Shown: positions 1 to 5,790 of the stretch, one piece after another
Layout: the number at the start of each line of letters is the position of its first letter
Position numbering within the stretch: position 1 is the stretch's first letter
Assembly: GCA_028275265.1 (NCBI GenBank)
Contig: JAPWUZ010000154.1
Span: 1-6,458 of the forward strand
Length of the DNA: 6,458 nt
Reading direction: 5' to 3'
Source: Armatimonadota bacterium
Lineage (GTDB): Bacteria; Armatimonadota; HRBIN16
Translations under genes and position numbers: made by a program
The notes under the pieces: generated by a model
Told to the model about the DNA's origin: nothing
Seen by the model: the letters and a program-made list of their open reading frames with translations, nothing else
The model's database searches: none

Positions 1-231
1 CACAACCTCTTCCTCTGCACAACTGCAGTTTCGCACGAAAAGGGCGTGCCGCTCGTGGGAGGTCTGGAGTTCCACAGGGGGTAAAGGTGCGTGAACGCCC
101 AGCAACGGCTCCTCCGTTCTGCCCGAAATCAGGGCTAACGTAAAGGTGCCGTCTTCGCGGTGGTAAAGCCGGTAGCGTCCTATCGTAATCGGCTGTGCCC
201 TGTCCCTTTTTTCGGCGGTCTGCGCGTTCAT
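1..231 (-). CDS. Unrecognised protein, N-terminal part (runs off left edge)
   Basis: The minus strand is open for 77 codons from an ATG at 231-229 to the window edge, so only the N-terminus is present. It begins MNAQTAEKRDRAQPITIGRY. It continues as a mixed polar and hydrophobic segment with a Cys-Ser-Cys near residue 70, and shows no signal peptide or membrane segment. Upstream in frame, a stop lies about 12 codons before the ATG with no other ATG, GTG or TTG between, which fixes this start. No strong Shine-Dalgarno is visible. The gene diverges from the ywiC-like gene across an 89-base gap in which I find no convincing promoter. I do not recognise the family. The unbroken frame, sensible composition and divergent layout support a real gene. 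Confidence 0.6.
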   Translation of the reverse strand, partial: MNAQTAEKRDRAQPITIGRYRLYHREDGTFTLALISGRTEEPLLGVHAPLPPVELQTSHERHALFVRNCSCAEEEVV

Positions 232-320
232 CCCAATAACTCTATCGGAGAGGCTTCCGCTCTACCTGACCCGCAACGATACGAGAAATCGGGTATTGCG
301 CTTATTCAGGACATTCAGGT

Positions 321-1076
321 ATGATTATTCGGAAGATGAAGAGACTGCAACTGGCTCTGCCTCACGAACACGGCGCATGGATGATGTGGCTCGCGCCGCT
401 GGCAGTGGGACTGGCGGGCACGCCCTGGCACCTGTCTAAACCGCTGCTGGCAGGCGCGGTGCTGTTTGCCTATCTCACCTCGTACTGCCTGCTGCAGGCT
501 TTGCGCCACCGGCGTGAGGCGGCTTTCTGGTTGCGCTGGGCTTTCGGCTACGGGTTGGCAGCGGCGGTATTTGGCGTGCCCGTTTTGTGGATGCGTCCCC
601 TGTTGCTGGCAGTGGGTGGGGTGGCGTTGCTGGGGTTTGCCGTGAATGCGTGGTTTGCGCACCATCGCAACGAGCGGCATCTCATCAACGACCTGGTGGC
701 GATGGCTGGGCTGAATCTGGCGGCGGTGGCCGGGTACGTGGCTGGCACGGGACGATGGGATGCGGCGGCATGGGAACTGTGGGGGCTGAACCTGCTCTAC
801 TTCTTCGGAACCGCATTACACGTCAAGTCGGTGATTCGCGAGCGCAACAACCGGCTGATGAAATGGGTAGCGGTGTCCTACGCGCTGGGGATACCGGCTG
901 CGTTGTGGGCAACCGGGCAGCCCCTGCTGGCGGGGGCATATCTGCCCGCCGCCGTACGCACGCTGGCTATTCCACAGAATCACCGCCTCAAGGCGATAGC
1001 GCTGGGGATGGTGGAAATCGTCTGCTCGTTGTGGTTTATGGTCTGGCTGATTGTGTGGACGCGGCTCACTGGTTGA
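321..1076 (+). CDS. ywiC: YwiC-like family integral membrane protein
   Basis: This 251-residue, very hydrophobic protein matches the YwiC-like family (named for Bacillus subtilis YwiC) in length and landmarks. HEHGAW lies at residues 15-20, followed by a hydrophobic span. An Asn-Asp pair (123-124) follows a basic loop, and HVKSVIRERNN lies at 167-177. A hydrophobic C-terminal span ends in TRLTG. I count roughly six to eight membrane segments, so it should sit in the cytoplasmic membrane. The biochemical function is not established; in B. subtilis the gene lies beside fnr and the nitrate reductase genes. The start at 321 has an AGGA about 9 bases upstream. A second in-frame ATG at 336 would shorten it by five residues, but its GGA is too close. 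Its stop codon is embedded in the -35 box of the next gene's promoter, so thioredoxin need not depend on read-through. Confidence 0.85.
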   Translation: MIIRKMKRLQLALPHEHGAWMMWLAPLAVGLAGTPWHLSKPLLAGAVLFAYLTSYCLLQALRHRREAAFWLRWAFGYGLAAAVFGVPVLWMRPLLLAVGGVALLGFAVNAWFAHHRNERHLINDLVAMAGLNLAAVAGYVAGTGRWDAAAWELWGLNLLYFFGTALHVKSVIRERNNRLMKWVAVSYALGIPAALWATGQPLLAGAYLPAAVRTLAIPQNHRLKAIALGMVEIVCSLWFMVWLIVWTRLTG

Positions 1077-1102
1077 CAAAACACCCCCTTTTCCCCCATA
1101 AT
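1073..1102 (+). promoter_or_regulatory. Sigma70-type promoter for the thioredoxin operon
   Basis: A perfect TTGACA (1073-1078) is followed after 18 bases by CATAAT (1097-1102), which matches the TATAAT -10 consensus at five of six positions. Transcription should start near 1109. That leaves a leader of about 25 bases containing the AGGAGG at 1123-1128, correctly spaced for the ATG at 1134. The TGA stop of the ywiC-like gene (1074-1076) lies inside the -35 box, so the two elements share sequence. Confidence 0.75.
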
Positions 1103-1133
1103 GAGGAGGTGAGCTTTCACGCAGGAGGATAGG

Positions 1134-1454
1134 ATGAGCGCAACGCATGTGACGACAGACCAGTTCGATGCCGAGGTGCTCCAATCGAGCGTGCCCGTTC
1201 TGGTGGATTTCTGGGCGGTGTGGTGCGGTCCGTGCCGGGCGATTGCCCCGCACGTGGACGCCATCGCGCAGGAGTACGCCGGCAGGGCAAAGGTCGTGAA
1301 GGTCAACGTGGACGAGGAGCCGGAGATTGCCCTGCGCTACGGCATCCAGAGCATCCCCACCCTGCTGTTCTTCAAGGACGGTAAGGTGCAGGATATGATT
1401 GTGGGTGTCGTGCCCAAGCAGACCATTGTGCAGAAGCTGGAGGCACTGCTGTAG
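1134..1454 (+). CDS. trxA: Thioredoxin
   Basis: This 106-residue protein is a standard-length single-domain thioredoxin, a cytoplasmic dithiol-disulfide oxidoreductase normally recycled by thioredoxin reductase. The active site WCGPC is at residues 30-34, with redox cysteines 31 and 34. It sits in the usual setting VDFWAVWCGPC, with the buried Asp25 and Trp27 conserved. The cis-proline loop is IPT at 74-76 (Pro75), and the late FFKDGK turn is present. There is no signal peptide. AGGAGG at 1123-1128, five bases before the ATG, fixes the start, and a strong promoter lies immediately upstream. The DUF1015 gene starts 4 bases after the stop, so the two are very likely cotranscribed. No reductase gene is in the window. 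Identification is secure; whether it is the main housekeeping thioredoxin cannot be told from here. Confidence 0.97.
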   Translation: MSATHVTTDQFDAEVLQSSVPVLVDFWAVWCGPCRAIAPHVDAIAQEYAGRAKVVKVNVDEEPEIALRYGIQSIPTLLFFKDGKVQDMIVGVVPKQTIVQKLEALL

Positions 1455-1458
1455 CCGA

Positions 1459-2715
1459 ATGGCGCGCATCGCCCCGTTCCGCGGCGTGCGCTATGCGCTT
1501 TCCGAACTGAAGCCGTGCGTCGCGCCGCCATACGATGTGGTCATTCCGCCGGAGCGCGAGCAGCTCCGGCAGTTCCCTTATAATATCACCTATCTAACTC
1601 TGCCCGATAGCTACGAGCAGGCAGCGCAACGGTGGCACGAGTGGCAAAGCAAGGGCGTCCTGCAGGAAGACCCCCGACCAGCGATGTACCTGCTGGAACA
1701 GGTGTTCACCCATCCCGCCACCGGAGAGACCCTTCGGCGACTCGCACTGGTGTGCCTGATGGCGCTGGAGGAGTACGGGGCGGGCGTGGTGTTGCCCCAC
1801 GAAAACACGCAGGCGCGCGCGAAGGAAGACCGCCTGCAGCTTCTGCGCGCCACCGAAGCCAATCTGGAACCCATCTACGGTCTGGTGGAGGGCGACCTGT
1901 TTCCGTTGCTGGAATCGCTGGTTCTGACCGCGCCGACAGTAGCGGAGGTGGAGTACACGGACGGACAGCACCGCTTGCGCCGGGTCGAGGACACCGCAAT
2001 ACTCCAACAGCTGGCGGCACGTGTCGCCACGGCGCGGGTGTGGATTGCCGACGGGCATCACCGTTACGAGACGTGCCTGCAGTACCGTCGCGAGCGCCGC
2101 GCCGCCGAGGGCAACCCGTCGCAGCTTCAGCCTTACGACTGGCTGATGATTGCGCTGACGCCTCTGGAAGACCCCGGCGTGGTGATATTGCCCACACATC
2201 GGGTCATACCGCAGGCTTCGGAACAGGTGCTGGCGCGGCTGCGGGAATACCTGATGCAGTGGTTTGACGTGCAACGCTGTCCCGCGCACGAGGTGGTGCA
2301 TGCCCTGCAGGCTGGACGACCACGCCGGGGTTTTGCAGCGGTGATGCGGGACGGACAGGCGTTTGTGGCATGGTTGAAGGAGGGCATCGCCGGGGAGACG
2401 CTCGTGCCCGGCGAACACAGCGCGACTTACCGGCGGCTGGACGTCACCCTGCTGCAGGCTCTGGTGCTGGAGCCGCTGTTTGGCATCACCCCTCGCCATC
2501 TAGAGCGCGCCGAGGGTATCCGCTATACGCGCGACGAGGGAGAAGCCGTCCGGTGGGTGCTGCAGGGTGAGGCGGCGGTGGCTTTCTTGCTGAACCCGCC
2601 CAGCGTACAGGAGGTGCGGGAGGTGGCGCTGGCAGGCGAAAAGATGCCCCCCAAGTCCACCTACTTTTACCCCAAGTTGCTCAGCGGGCTGGTGATGAGG
2701 GCACTGTCATTGTAG
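1459..2715 (+). CDS. DUF1015 family protein
   Basis: The product is a 418-residue full-length member of the DUF1015 family (COG4198), a cytoplasmic family of unestablished biochemical role. Signature blocks appear in order. They are an N-terminal PFRGVRY then APPYDV (about 5-28), and HENT with a following KEDR (114-125). Next come IADGHHRYET (196-205, the family hallmark), LPTHR (244-248) and GEHSATYRRLD (about 318-328). The C-terminal block KMPPKSTYFYPKLLSG starts at 395. The frame stays open upstream into the thioredoxin gene, but the family's N-terminus begins at the ATG at 1459, so I chose that start. No well-spaced Shine-Dalgarno is visible: GGAGG at 1439-1443 is 15 bases away, inside trxA. 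With only 4 bases after the trxA stop, translational coupling is the likely mode of initiation. The dense His, Asp and Glu conservation suggests a catalytic or metal-binding site, but that is inference. Confidence 0.92.
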   Translation: MARIAPFRGVRYALSELKPCVAPPYDVVIPPEREQLRQFPYNITYLTLPDSYEQAAQRWHEWQSKGVLQEDPRPAMYLLEQVFTHPATGETLRRLALVCLMALEEYGAGVVLPHENTQARAKEDRLQLLRATEANLEPIYGLVEGDLFPLLESLVLTAPTVAEVEYTDGQHRLRRVEDTAILQQLAARVATARVWIADGHHRYETCLQYRRERRAAEGNPSQLQPYDWLMIALTPLEDPGVVILPTHRVIPQASEQVLARLREYLMQWFDVQRCPAHEVVHALQAGRPRRGFAAVMRDGQAFVAWLKEGIAGETLVPGEHSATYRRLDVTLLQALVLEPLFGITPRHLERAEGIRYTRDEGEAVRWVLQGEAAVAFLLNPPSVQEVREVALAGEKMPPKSTYFYPKLLSGLVMRALSL

Positions 2716-2734
2716 GCGCGGGCGAAAAATCGGG

Positions 2735-2799
2735 GAGACCCTTCGCTGGCGCTCAGGGTGACGGAGAGCGAGGTGCTTCGCTCGCGCTCAGCGTGACAG
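2735..2799. repeat. Two degenerate copies of the CTTCGCT..CGCTCAG dispersed repeat
   Basis: Two related 30-base units lie 35 bases apart. The unit at 2735-2764 reads GAGACC, CTTCGCTGGCGCTCAG, then GGTGACGG. The unit at 2770-2799 reads GAGGTG, CTTCGCTCGCGCTCAG, then CGTGACAG. The same core recurs twice at 3757-3853 in the next gap, so this is a dispersed intergenic family in this genome. Similar half-palindromic repeats are common in intergenic DNA of environmental bacteria. The remaining DNA between the DUF1015 stop and the sigma54 promoter (2800-2918) holds no gene that I can see. It does contain a TTGATCAA palindrome at 2840-2847 and a 22-base pure A/T tract broken only by CG at 2870-2891. 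Confidence 0.7.
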
Positions 2800-2918
2800 C
2801 AAAGCGTCTCCGCAGTCGCTGGGGGAAGCCTTGAGGCGGTTGATCAAACGCTCACCCAGGCGCGTCCGGAAAAAAAATTTCGAAAATTTTTCGCCGAATC
2901 CCCCAAAAACCGCTTGAA

Positions 2919-2934
2919 TGGCACGAATCTTGCC
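2919..2934 (+). promoter_or_regulatory. Sigma54 (RpoN) -24/-12 promoter
   Basis: The sequence TGGCACG (2919-2925), AATC, TTGCC (2930-2934) matches the sigma54 consensus TGGCACG-N4-TTGCW at every position except the last. The invariant GG (2920-2921) and GC (2932-2933) are separated by exactly 10 bases. Transcription would begin about 12 bases past the GC, near 2945. That gives a 20-base leader carrying AGGAGGTG (2953-2960) before the ATG at 2966. A competing sigma70 reading (TTGAAT 2914-2919 with TATATA 2936-2941, spacer 16) exists but is a poorer match. Sigma54 promoters need an upstream-bound activator; the A/T tract at 2870-2891 could aid DNA bending, which is inference. Confidence 0.75.
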
Positions 2935-2965
2935 TTATATAGAGAGTGGGAAAGGAGGTGCAACA

Positions 2966-3628
2966 ATGAACGCAAGACGATGGACATCGCTCGTGACAGG
3001 GTGTTTGCTGGCGATGGTGATAATGCTCAGTGCTCCGCCTGCCGGAGCGGTGGTTGTGTTCGACTTCGTCCGCGTGATTTCCGGCACCCCACCCAGTGGC
3101 TCCGCACCTTGGGCGAGGCTGACCATCCAGGACGAATCGTCAAACACCGTAGGGTTCCAGCTGGATCTTCTATGGAACTCTCCTGATGGTAAAACCCCGT
3201 TCGCCGGTTACCTGCTGCTGAACGTGGAGCCGTTCGTGTCGGTGTCACTGGTGCCAGGTTCGGTGTCTGGCGGCGGAAGTATCAGTGGCAGTGGTGTCAA
3301 CAGCGGCTCGAATAGTTTTACCGATGCGGGCAGTAAATACGACGTGAAAATCGAGTTCGATACTGCTCCACCCGGCGTTCGACTCATCGGCGGAGAGTCG
3401 CTGACATGGAAGCTCACGGGAACCGGCTTGACGGAAGGACACTTCAAAGCCCTGTCAGCACCCCTTGGCGATCCGACGAAACGCGACTATGCGCTGTTGC
3501 ATGTGCAGGGAACAGGCAAGGACGGGAAGGATTCTGGCAAGCTGGGCGTCATCCCCGAGCCGGCGACGCTGATTCTGTTCGGCATGGGGCTGGCGGCGCC
3601 GCTGGCGGCTCGCTGGCGCAAACCCTAA
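2966..3628 (+). CDS. PEP-CTERM sorting domain-containing secreted protein
   Basis: The product is a 220-residue exported protein. A signal peptide spans residues 1-28, with basic MNARR, a hydrophobic core and an A-G-A cleavage site before Val29. The mature part is beta-rich and Ser/Gly-rich, with a PW..LTI block near 48-54 and a GS-rich linker in the middle. It resembles small PEP-CTERM surface proteins of unknown ligand. The C-terminus is a full PEP-CTERM signal: VIPEPAT (195-201), a hydrophobic helix (202-215), then the basic tail RWRKP. In such systems an exosortase recognises this tail and the protein goes to the envelope or exopolysaccharide matrix. No exosortase gene is in the window. 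AGGAGGTG at 2953-2960 fixes the ATG at 2966. An upstream in-frame ATG at 2918 lies inside the promoter and is rejected. The gene is monocistronic, bounded by the sigma54 promoter and a strong terminator. Confidence 0.93.
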   Translation: MNARRWTSLVTGCLLAMVIMLSAPPAGAVVVFDFVRVISGTPPSGSAPWARLTIQDESSNTVGFQLDLLWNSPDGKTPFAGYLLLNVEPFVSVSLVPGSVSGGGSISGSGVNSGSNSFTDAGSKYDVKIEFDTAPPGVRLIGGESLTWKLTGTGLTEGHFKALSAPLGDPTKRDYALLHVQGTGKDGKDSGKLGVIPEPATLILFGMGLAAPLAARWRKP

Positions 3629-3654
3629 CCGTACCGTGACCCGGACGAGCAGTC

Positions 3655-3688
3655 GCCGCCGGAGAAACCTCCGGCGGCTTTTCGTTTT
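3655..3688 (+). terminator. Rho-independent terminator of the PEP-CTERM gene
   Basis: A perfect 10-base-pair GC-rich stem, GCCGCCGGAG (3655-3664) with CTCCGGCGGC (3669-3678), encloses an AAAC loop. It is followed directly by the T-rich tail TTTTCGTTTT (3679-3688). It lies 26 bases past the stop codon, and is a textbook intrinsic terminator on the plus strand. Confidence 0.93.
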
Positions 3689-3752
3689 GCGGGTGATTGA
3701 AACTTTTTGGAGAGACCCGTCGTCTATAGCAAACGGCGCATCGAGGCGAGGT

Positions 3753-3853
3753 ATCCCAGAGATTCTTCGCTAACGCTCAGAATGACAGGTCTTTTGTCAT
3801 GCTGAACGGAGTGAAGCATCTCAGAGATTCTTCGCTAACGCTCAGAATGACAG
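3753..3853. repeat. Duplicated palindromic dispersed repeat
   Basis: An identical 32-base unit, starting CAGAGATTCTTCGCTAACG and ending AATGACAG, occurs at 3757-3788 and again at 3822-3853, a period of 65. The second copy is the right arm of a near-palindrome spanning 3795-3852. Its left arm, TGTCATGCTGAACGGAGTG onwards, is a close reverse complement of the right arm with a few mismatches and one single-base indel. The first copy is therefore a half-element and the second a full hairpin element. The unit shares its TTCGCT..CGCTCAG..TGACAG core with the repeats at 2735-2799. Confidence 0.85.
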
Positions 3854-3979
3854 AGAATACGCTCAGAAGGTCAGGGAATACGTTCCGAAGGGCATGGAGC
3901 GCGTAACGAAAAACAAGTAGCCCATTGAGGACGATGTCGCATCGGAGGAAGACGCCTATCTAAATGACCTGACGCACCT
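3854..3979. other. Gene-free stretch with weak structure, possible leader
   Basis: I find no credible gene here. Two imperfect 21-base tandem units beginning GAATACG start at 3856 and 3877. GTCAGG (3870-3875) can pair with CCTGAC (3968-3973), and CGATG/CATCG (3932-3944) forms a small hairpin inside that span. The frame ending at the TAG at 3918-3920 reads EYAQKVREYVPKGMERVTKN, then K. It looks protein-like but has no good start or ribosome binding site and may be a decayed gene fragment. The paired ends could instead close a multibranched RNA leading into the terminator-like hairpin at 3980-4033. Both readings are tentative. Confidence 0.3.
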
Positions 3980-4033
3980 CGCAAAAACGCCCACCGCGGC
4001 GCAACTGGCACACCGCAGGGGGGTGTTTTTGTG
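3980..4033 (+). terminator. Terminator-like hairpin, possible attenuator
   Basis: CGCAAAAACGCCC (3980-3992) pairs with GGGTGTTTTTGTG (4021-4033) over 13 positions with only two G-T wobbles. The right arm carries a run of five T, and the left arm the matching run of five A. Inside the loop, GCGG (3996-3999) can pair with CCGC (4013-4016). It ends 49 bases before the next gene's start codon. An overlapping 9-base-pair hairpin, CCGCAGGGG (4013-4021) with CCTCTGCGG (4034-4042), includes one G-T wobble and cannot form at the same time. Such a pair can act as an attenuator, but it could also be a plain terminator for upstream transcription. The function is inferred from base pairing only. Confidence 0.45.
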
Positions 4034-4082
4034 CCTCTGCGGGGTGGCACCTTGACAATCACCAATAAGGAGGTTCGAAACG

Positions 4083-4832
4083 ATGGCGTTCGAATTCGCC
4101 GCAGGCATGTCCCTGCCCGGTTACTTCCGTGCTGAGACCGTCCGTCGCGTGGTCGAATACGGGCACGAGCTGGCGCACCTGCTGGGCTTCGAGAAGGTGG
4201 GCGACATCTTCGACGTGGACGCCGATACCATCCGCGATGCCGTGGAGGTGGTCTATCGGGCGCACGAAGTGGACGAGCTGGAGGACGAGCCTGCCCGCGC
4301 ATCGAGGCTCGATGTGGTCGACGAGCGGATACGTCAGATTGCGCAGGTTGCGGACAGATACGCGTGTCGGGCAACGGGGTCGCGGCGGGAGAGCCCGCTG
4401 GTCCCCGAAGGCTACGAGGTGTATCCGTCGCGCATGATTGGCTTCGTCGCGGTCTGCGGAGAGGGCTGCGGTCCGGTGTACTTCGTCTTTGCGCGGTATC
4501 CGCGGGAGGCAGCGCTGATTGACCCGGATATCACCAGCGTGTGGTCGGCTTTGTCAGACCCCAGCGAAAAGAGTGCCTTGCGCGTTTCCGAAGCCCACCT
4601 CGTGCAGTGCCACCTGCGCCATGTGTGGCTGTTTCGGCTGGTCAAGAAACGCTTCCCATACCTGCGCCTGTGGGTACAGGATGACGGCGAGTTCTGGCAG
4701 AAAGAGGACGTGCATCGACTGTTGGGCAAGGCCGCGGTGTATTCCGCCTTCTTAAGCCTCGTGGCGAATGAGTTGCGGGAAAACGGTTTTGAGGTCATCG
4801 TGCCCGACGGCGAAGCACCGCTGACAGAGTAA
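4083..4832 (+). CDS. Unrecognised soluble protein with HELAH motif
   Basis: I do not recognise this 249-residue protein. It has no signal peptide or membrane segment, so it is probably cytoplasmic. The N-terminal third is acidic and mostly helical. It contains GHELAHLLGF, with an HExxH-type motif at residues 28-32 and Gly35 placed as in HExxHxxG zincins. The metzincin third-ligand position is Lys38 rather than His or Asp, though Glu55 and Glu62 lie at a gluzincin-like distance. Near the middle is CGEGCGP (Cys125, Cys129). The C-terminal half alternates strands and helices and ends PDGEAPLTE. AAGGAGG at 4067-4073, nine bases before the ATG, fixes the start. Codon use resembles its neighbours. 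It stands alone between a structured leader and a terminator hairpin. A peptidase or metal-binding role is possible but unproven; the motif may be chance within a helix. Confidence 0.85.
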   Translation: MAFEFAAGMSLPGYFRAETVRRVVEYGHELAHLLGFEKVGDIFDVDADTIRDAVEVVYRAHEVDELEDEPARASRLDVVDERIRQIAQVADRYACRATGSRRESPLVPEGYEVYPSRMIGFVAVCGEGCGPVYFVFARYPREAALIDPDITSVWSALSDPSEKSALRVSEAHLVQCHLRHVWLFRLVKKRFPYLRLWVQDDGEFWQKEDVHRLLGKAAVYSAFLSLVANELRENGFEVIVPDGEAPLTE

Positions 4833-4848
4833 CGGAAAGAAAGCCATT

Positions 4849-4878
4849 CCGGGGGTCGCGTCCCCGCGTGACCCCCGG
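4849..4878. terminator. Shared convergent terminator hairpin
   Basis: CCGGGGGTCGCG (4849-4860) pairs with CGTGACCCCCGG (4867-4878) over 12 positions with one G-T wobble and a 6-base loop. It sits between the stops of two convergent genes (4832 plus, 4893 minus). On the minus strand it is followed by the pyrimidine-rich GGCTTTCTTTCC, so it suits the dehydrogenase transcript best. On the plus strand there is no T run, so termination there would be weaker. Confidence 0.7.
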
Positions 4879-4892
4879 CAGCATCCTCTCCC

Positions 4893-5681
4893 CTAGAGCT
4901 GCCCTCCAGTGACGCTGTATGCCTCGCCGGTGATGTAACTCGCCTCGTCCGAGGCGAGGAACACCAGCAGGTTCGTCACGTCATCGTAGGTGCAGCCGCG
5001 TCCCAGAGGAACCTGGTCCTCATACTTGCGCCGTACCTGCTCGACCGTCAATCCCCACTTGCGGGCGTACTGCTCATACAGGCTGTCACGCCACAGGGGA
5101 GAATCCAGCAGGTTGCCCGGGCAGATGGCGTTCACCCGCACGCCGTACGGCGCGAGGTCCAGCGCGATGCTCTGCGTCAACCCGATGCCCCCGAACTTGC
5201 TCGCCGCATACGCGCTGTTGCGGAACGAACCCTTCTTGCCCGACTTGGAGTTAATCTGAATGATGACGCCGCTCTTCTGCTGCACCATCACCTTCGCCGC
5301 CTCACGTGCGCACAGGAAGTAACCGTACAGGTTCACGTCCACCACCTTTTTCCACTGCTCGGCGGGGAACTCGGTGATGTCGTGCGCAATCAGGATGCCC
5401 GCGTTGGCGACCATGATGTCCAGCTTGCCGAACGCCTGCACGTGGCGCTGCACCATCTCGGTCACATCTGCCTCGCTGGTCACGTCGCATTTCACCACCA
5501 GCGTTTTGCACCAGGGGAACTCGGACTCGATATGCTGTGCCACGCCCTGCGCTTTTTCCACCTGCAGGTCCGCCAGAGTCACGCCGATGCATCCCTCGCG
5601 GGCGAGGCGAATGGCGATGGCTTCGCCCAGCCCCTGCGCGGCTCCGGTCACGATAGCGGTTTTGCCCTCGAGACGTTTCAT
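4893..5681 (-). CDS. srlD: Sorbitol-6-phosphate 2-dehydrogenase-like SDR oxidoreductase
   Basis: The product is a 262-residue classical short-chain dehydrogenase/reductase. It has the cofactor motif TGAAQGLG (12-19) and Asp38 after the second strand, which favours NAD over NADP. Also present are Asp66-Val67, NAG (93-95), active-site Asn117, Ser145, and Tyr158 with Lys162 (YAASK). The stretches NLYGYFLCARE, IIQINSKSGKKGS, KFGGIGLTQSIALDLAPYG and the VPLGRGC..DV block near the C-terminus closely match my memory of E. coli SrlD. SrlD oxidises D-sorbitol 6-phosphate to fructose 6-phosphate with NAD. No PTS or sorbitol genes are visible, so the true substrate may be another polyol. The frame extends 23 codons upstream to 5750. 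The ATG at 5681-5679 is preferred because GGGAGGGAGAG lies just before it (5698-5688) and SDR proteins begin near KTAIVTG. No clear promoter is visible on this strand. Confidence 0.88.
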   Translation of the reverse strand: MKRLEGKTAIVTGAAQGLGEAIAIRLAREGCIGVTLADLQVEKAQGVAQHIESEFPWCKTLVVKCDVTSEADVTEMVQRHVQAFGKLDIMVANAGILIAHDITEFPAEQWKKVVDVNLYGYFLCAREAAKVMVQQKSGVIIQINSKSGKKGSFRNSAYAASKFGGIGLTQSIALDLAPYGVRVNAICPGNLLDSPLWRDSLYEQYARKWGLTVEQVRRKYEDQVPLGRGCTYDDVTNLLVFLASDEASYITGEAYSVTGGQL

Positions 5682-5761
5682 CGGTGTCTCTCCCTCCCTG
5701 CACGGGACAGGTTCACCGCGAGAAAGGCGCAATCCTGCCGAATCGGACATTCCCTTCGATA

Positions 5762-5790
5762 TTGCTTTTCTCGTGCGCCGGTGCTACAAT
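5762..5790 (+). promoter_or_regulatory. Extended -10 sigma70 promoter
   Basis: TTGCTT (5762-5767) and TACAAT (5785-5790) are separated by 17 bases. TG at 5782-5783, one base before the -10 box, makes it an extended -10 promoter. Transcription should start near 5797, giving a leader of about 33 bases. That leader contains the purine-rich GAGGAAGGAAGG just before the ATG at 5830. Confidence 0.75.

Noticed and set aside
1101..1112. Mini open frame ATG-AGG-AGG-TGA before thioredoxin
   Set aside because: Its ATG overlaps the -10 box, so it precedes the expected transcript start and would not be translated.
816..1469. Long minus-strand open frame across ywiC and trxA
   Set aside because: It is antisense to two well-recognised genes and has a low-complexity, His/Gln/Arg-rich composition typical of GC-rich shadow frames.
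1594..2499. 301-codon minus-strand open frame inside the DUF1015 gene
   Set aside because: It is the antisense shadow of a gene with clear family motifs. The translation is rich in Arg, Gln and His with no recognisable domain.
2918..2965. Upstream in-frame ATG extending the PEP-CTERM protein
   Set aside because: It lies inside the sigma54 -24 element, lacks a ribosome binding site and would bury the signal peptide behind 16 residues.
3753..3853. Direct repeats as a CRISPR array
   Set aside because: There are only two identical units, one of them an arm of a larger palindrome, and the same core occurs in another gap. There is no regular series of unique spacers.
4041..4057. TGGCACC at 4045-4051 as a second sigma54 site
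   Set aside because: There is no TTGC at the required distance; the bases at the -12 position are CAATC.
4052..4080. TTGACA at 4052-4057 as a promoter for the HELAH gene
   Set aside because: The -10 at correct spacing would be TCGAAA, a three-of-six match. It overlaps the ribosome binding region and would start transcription within the gene.
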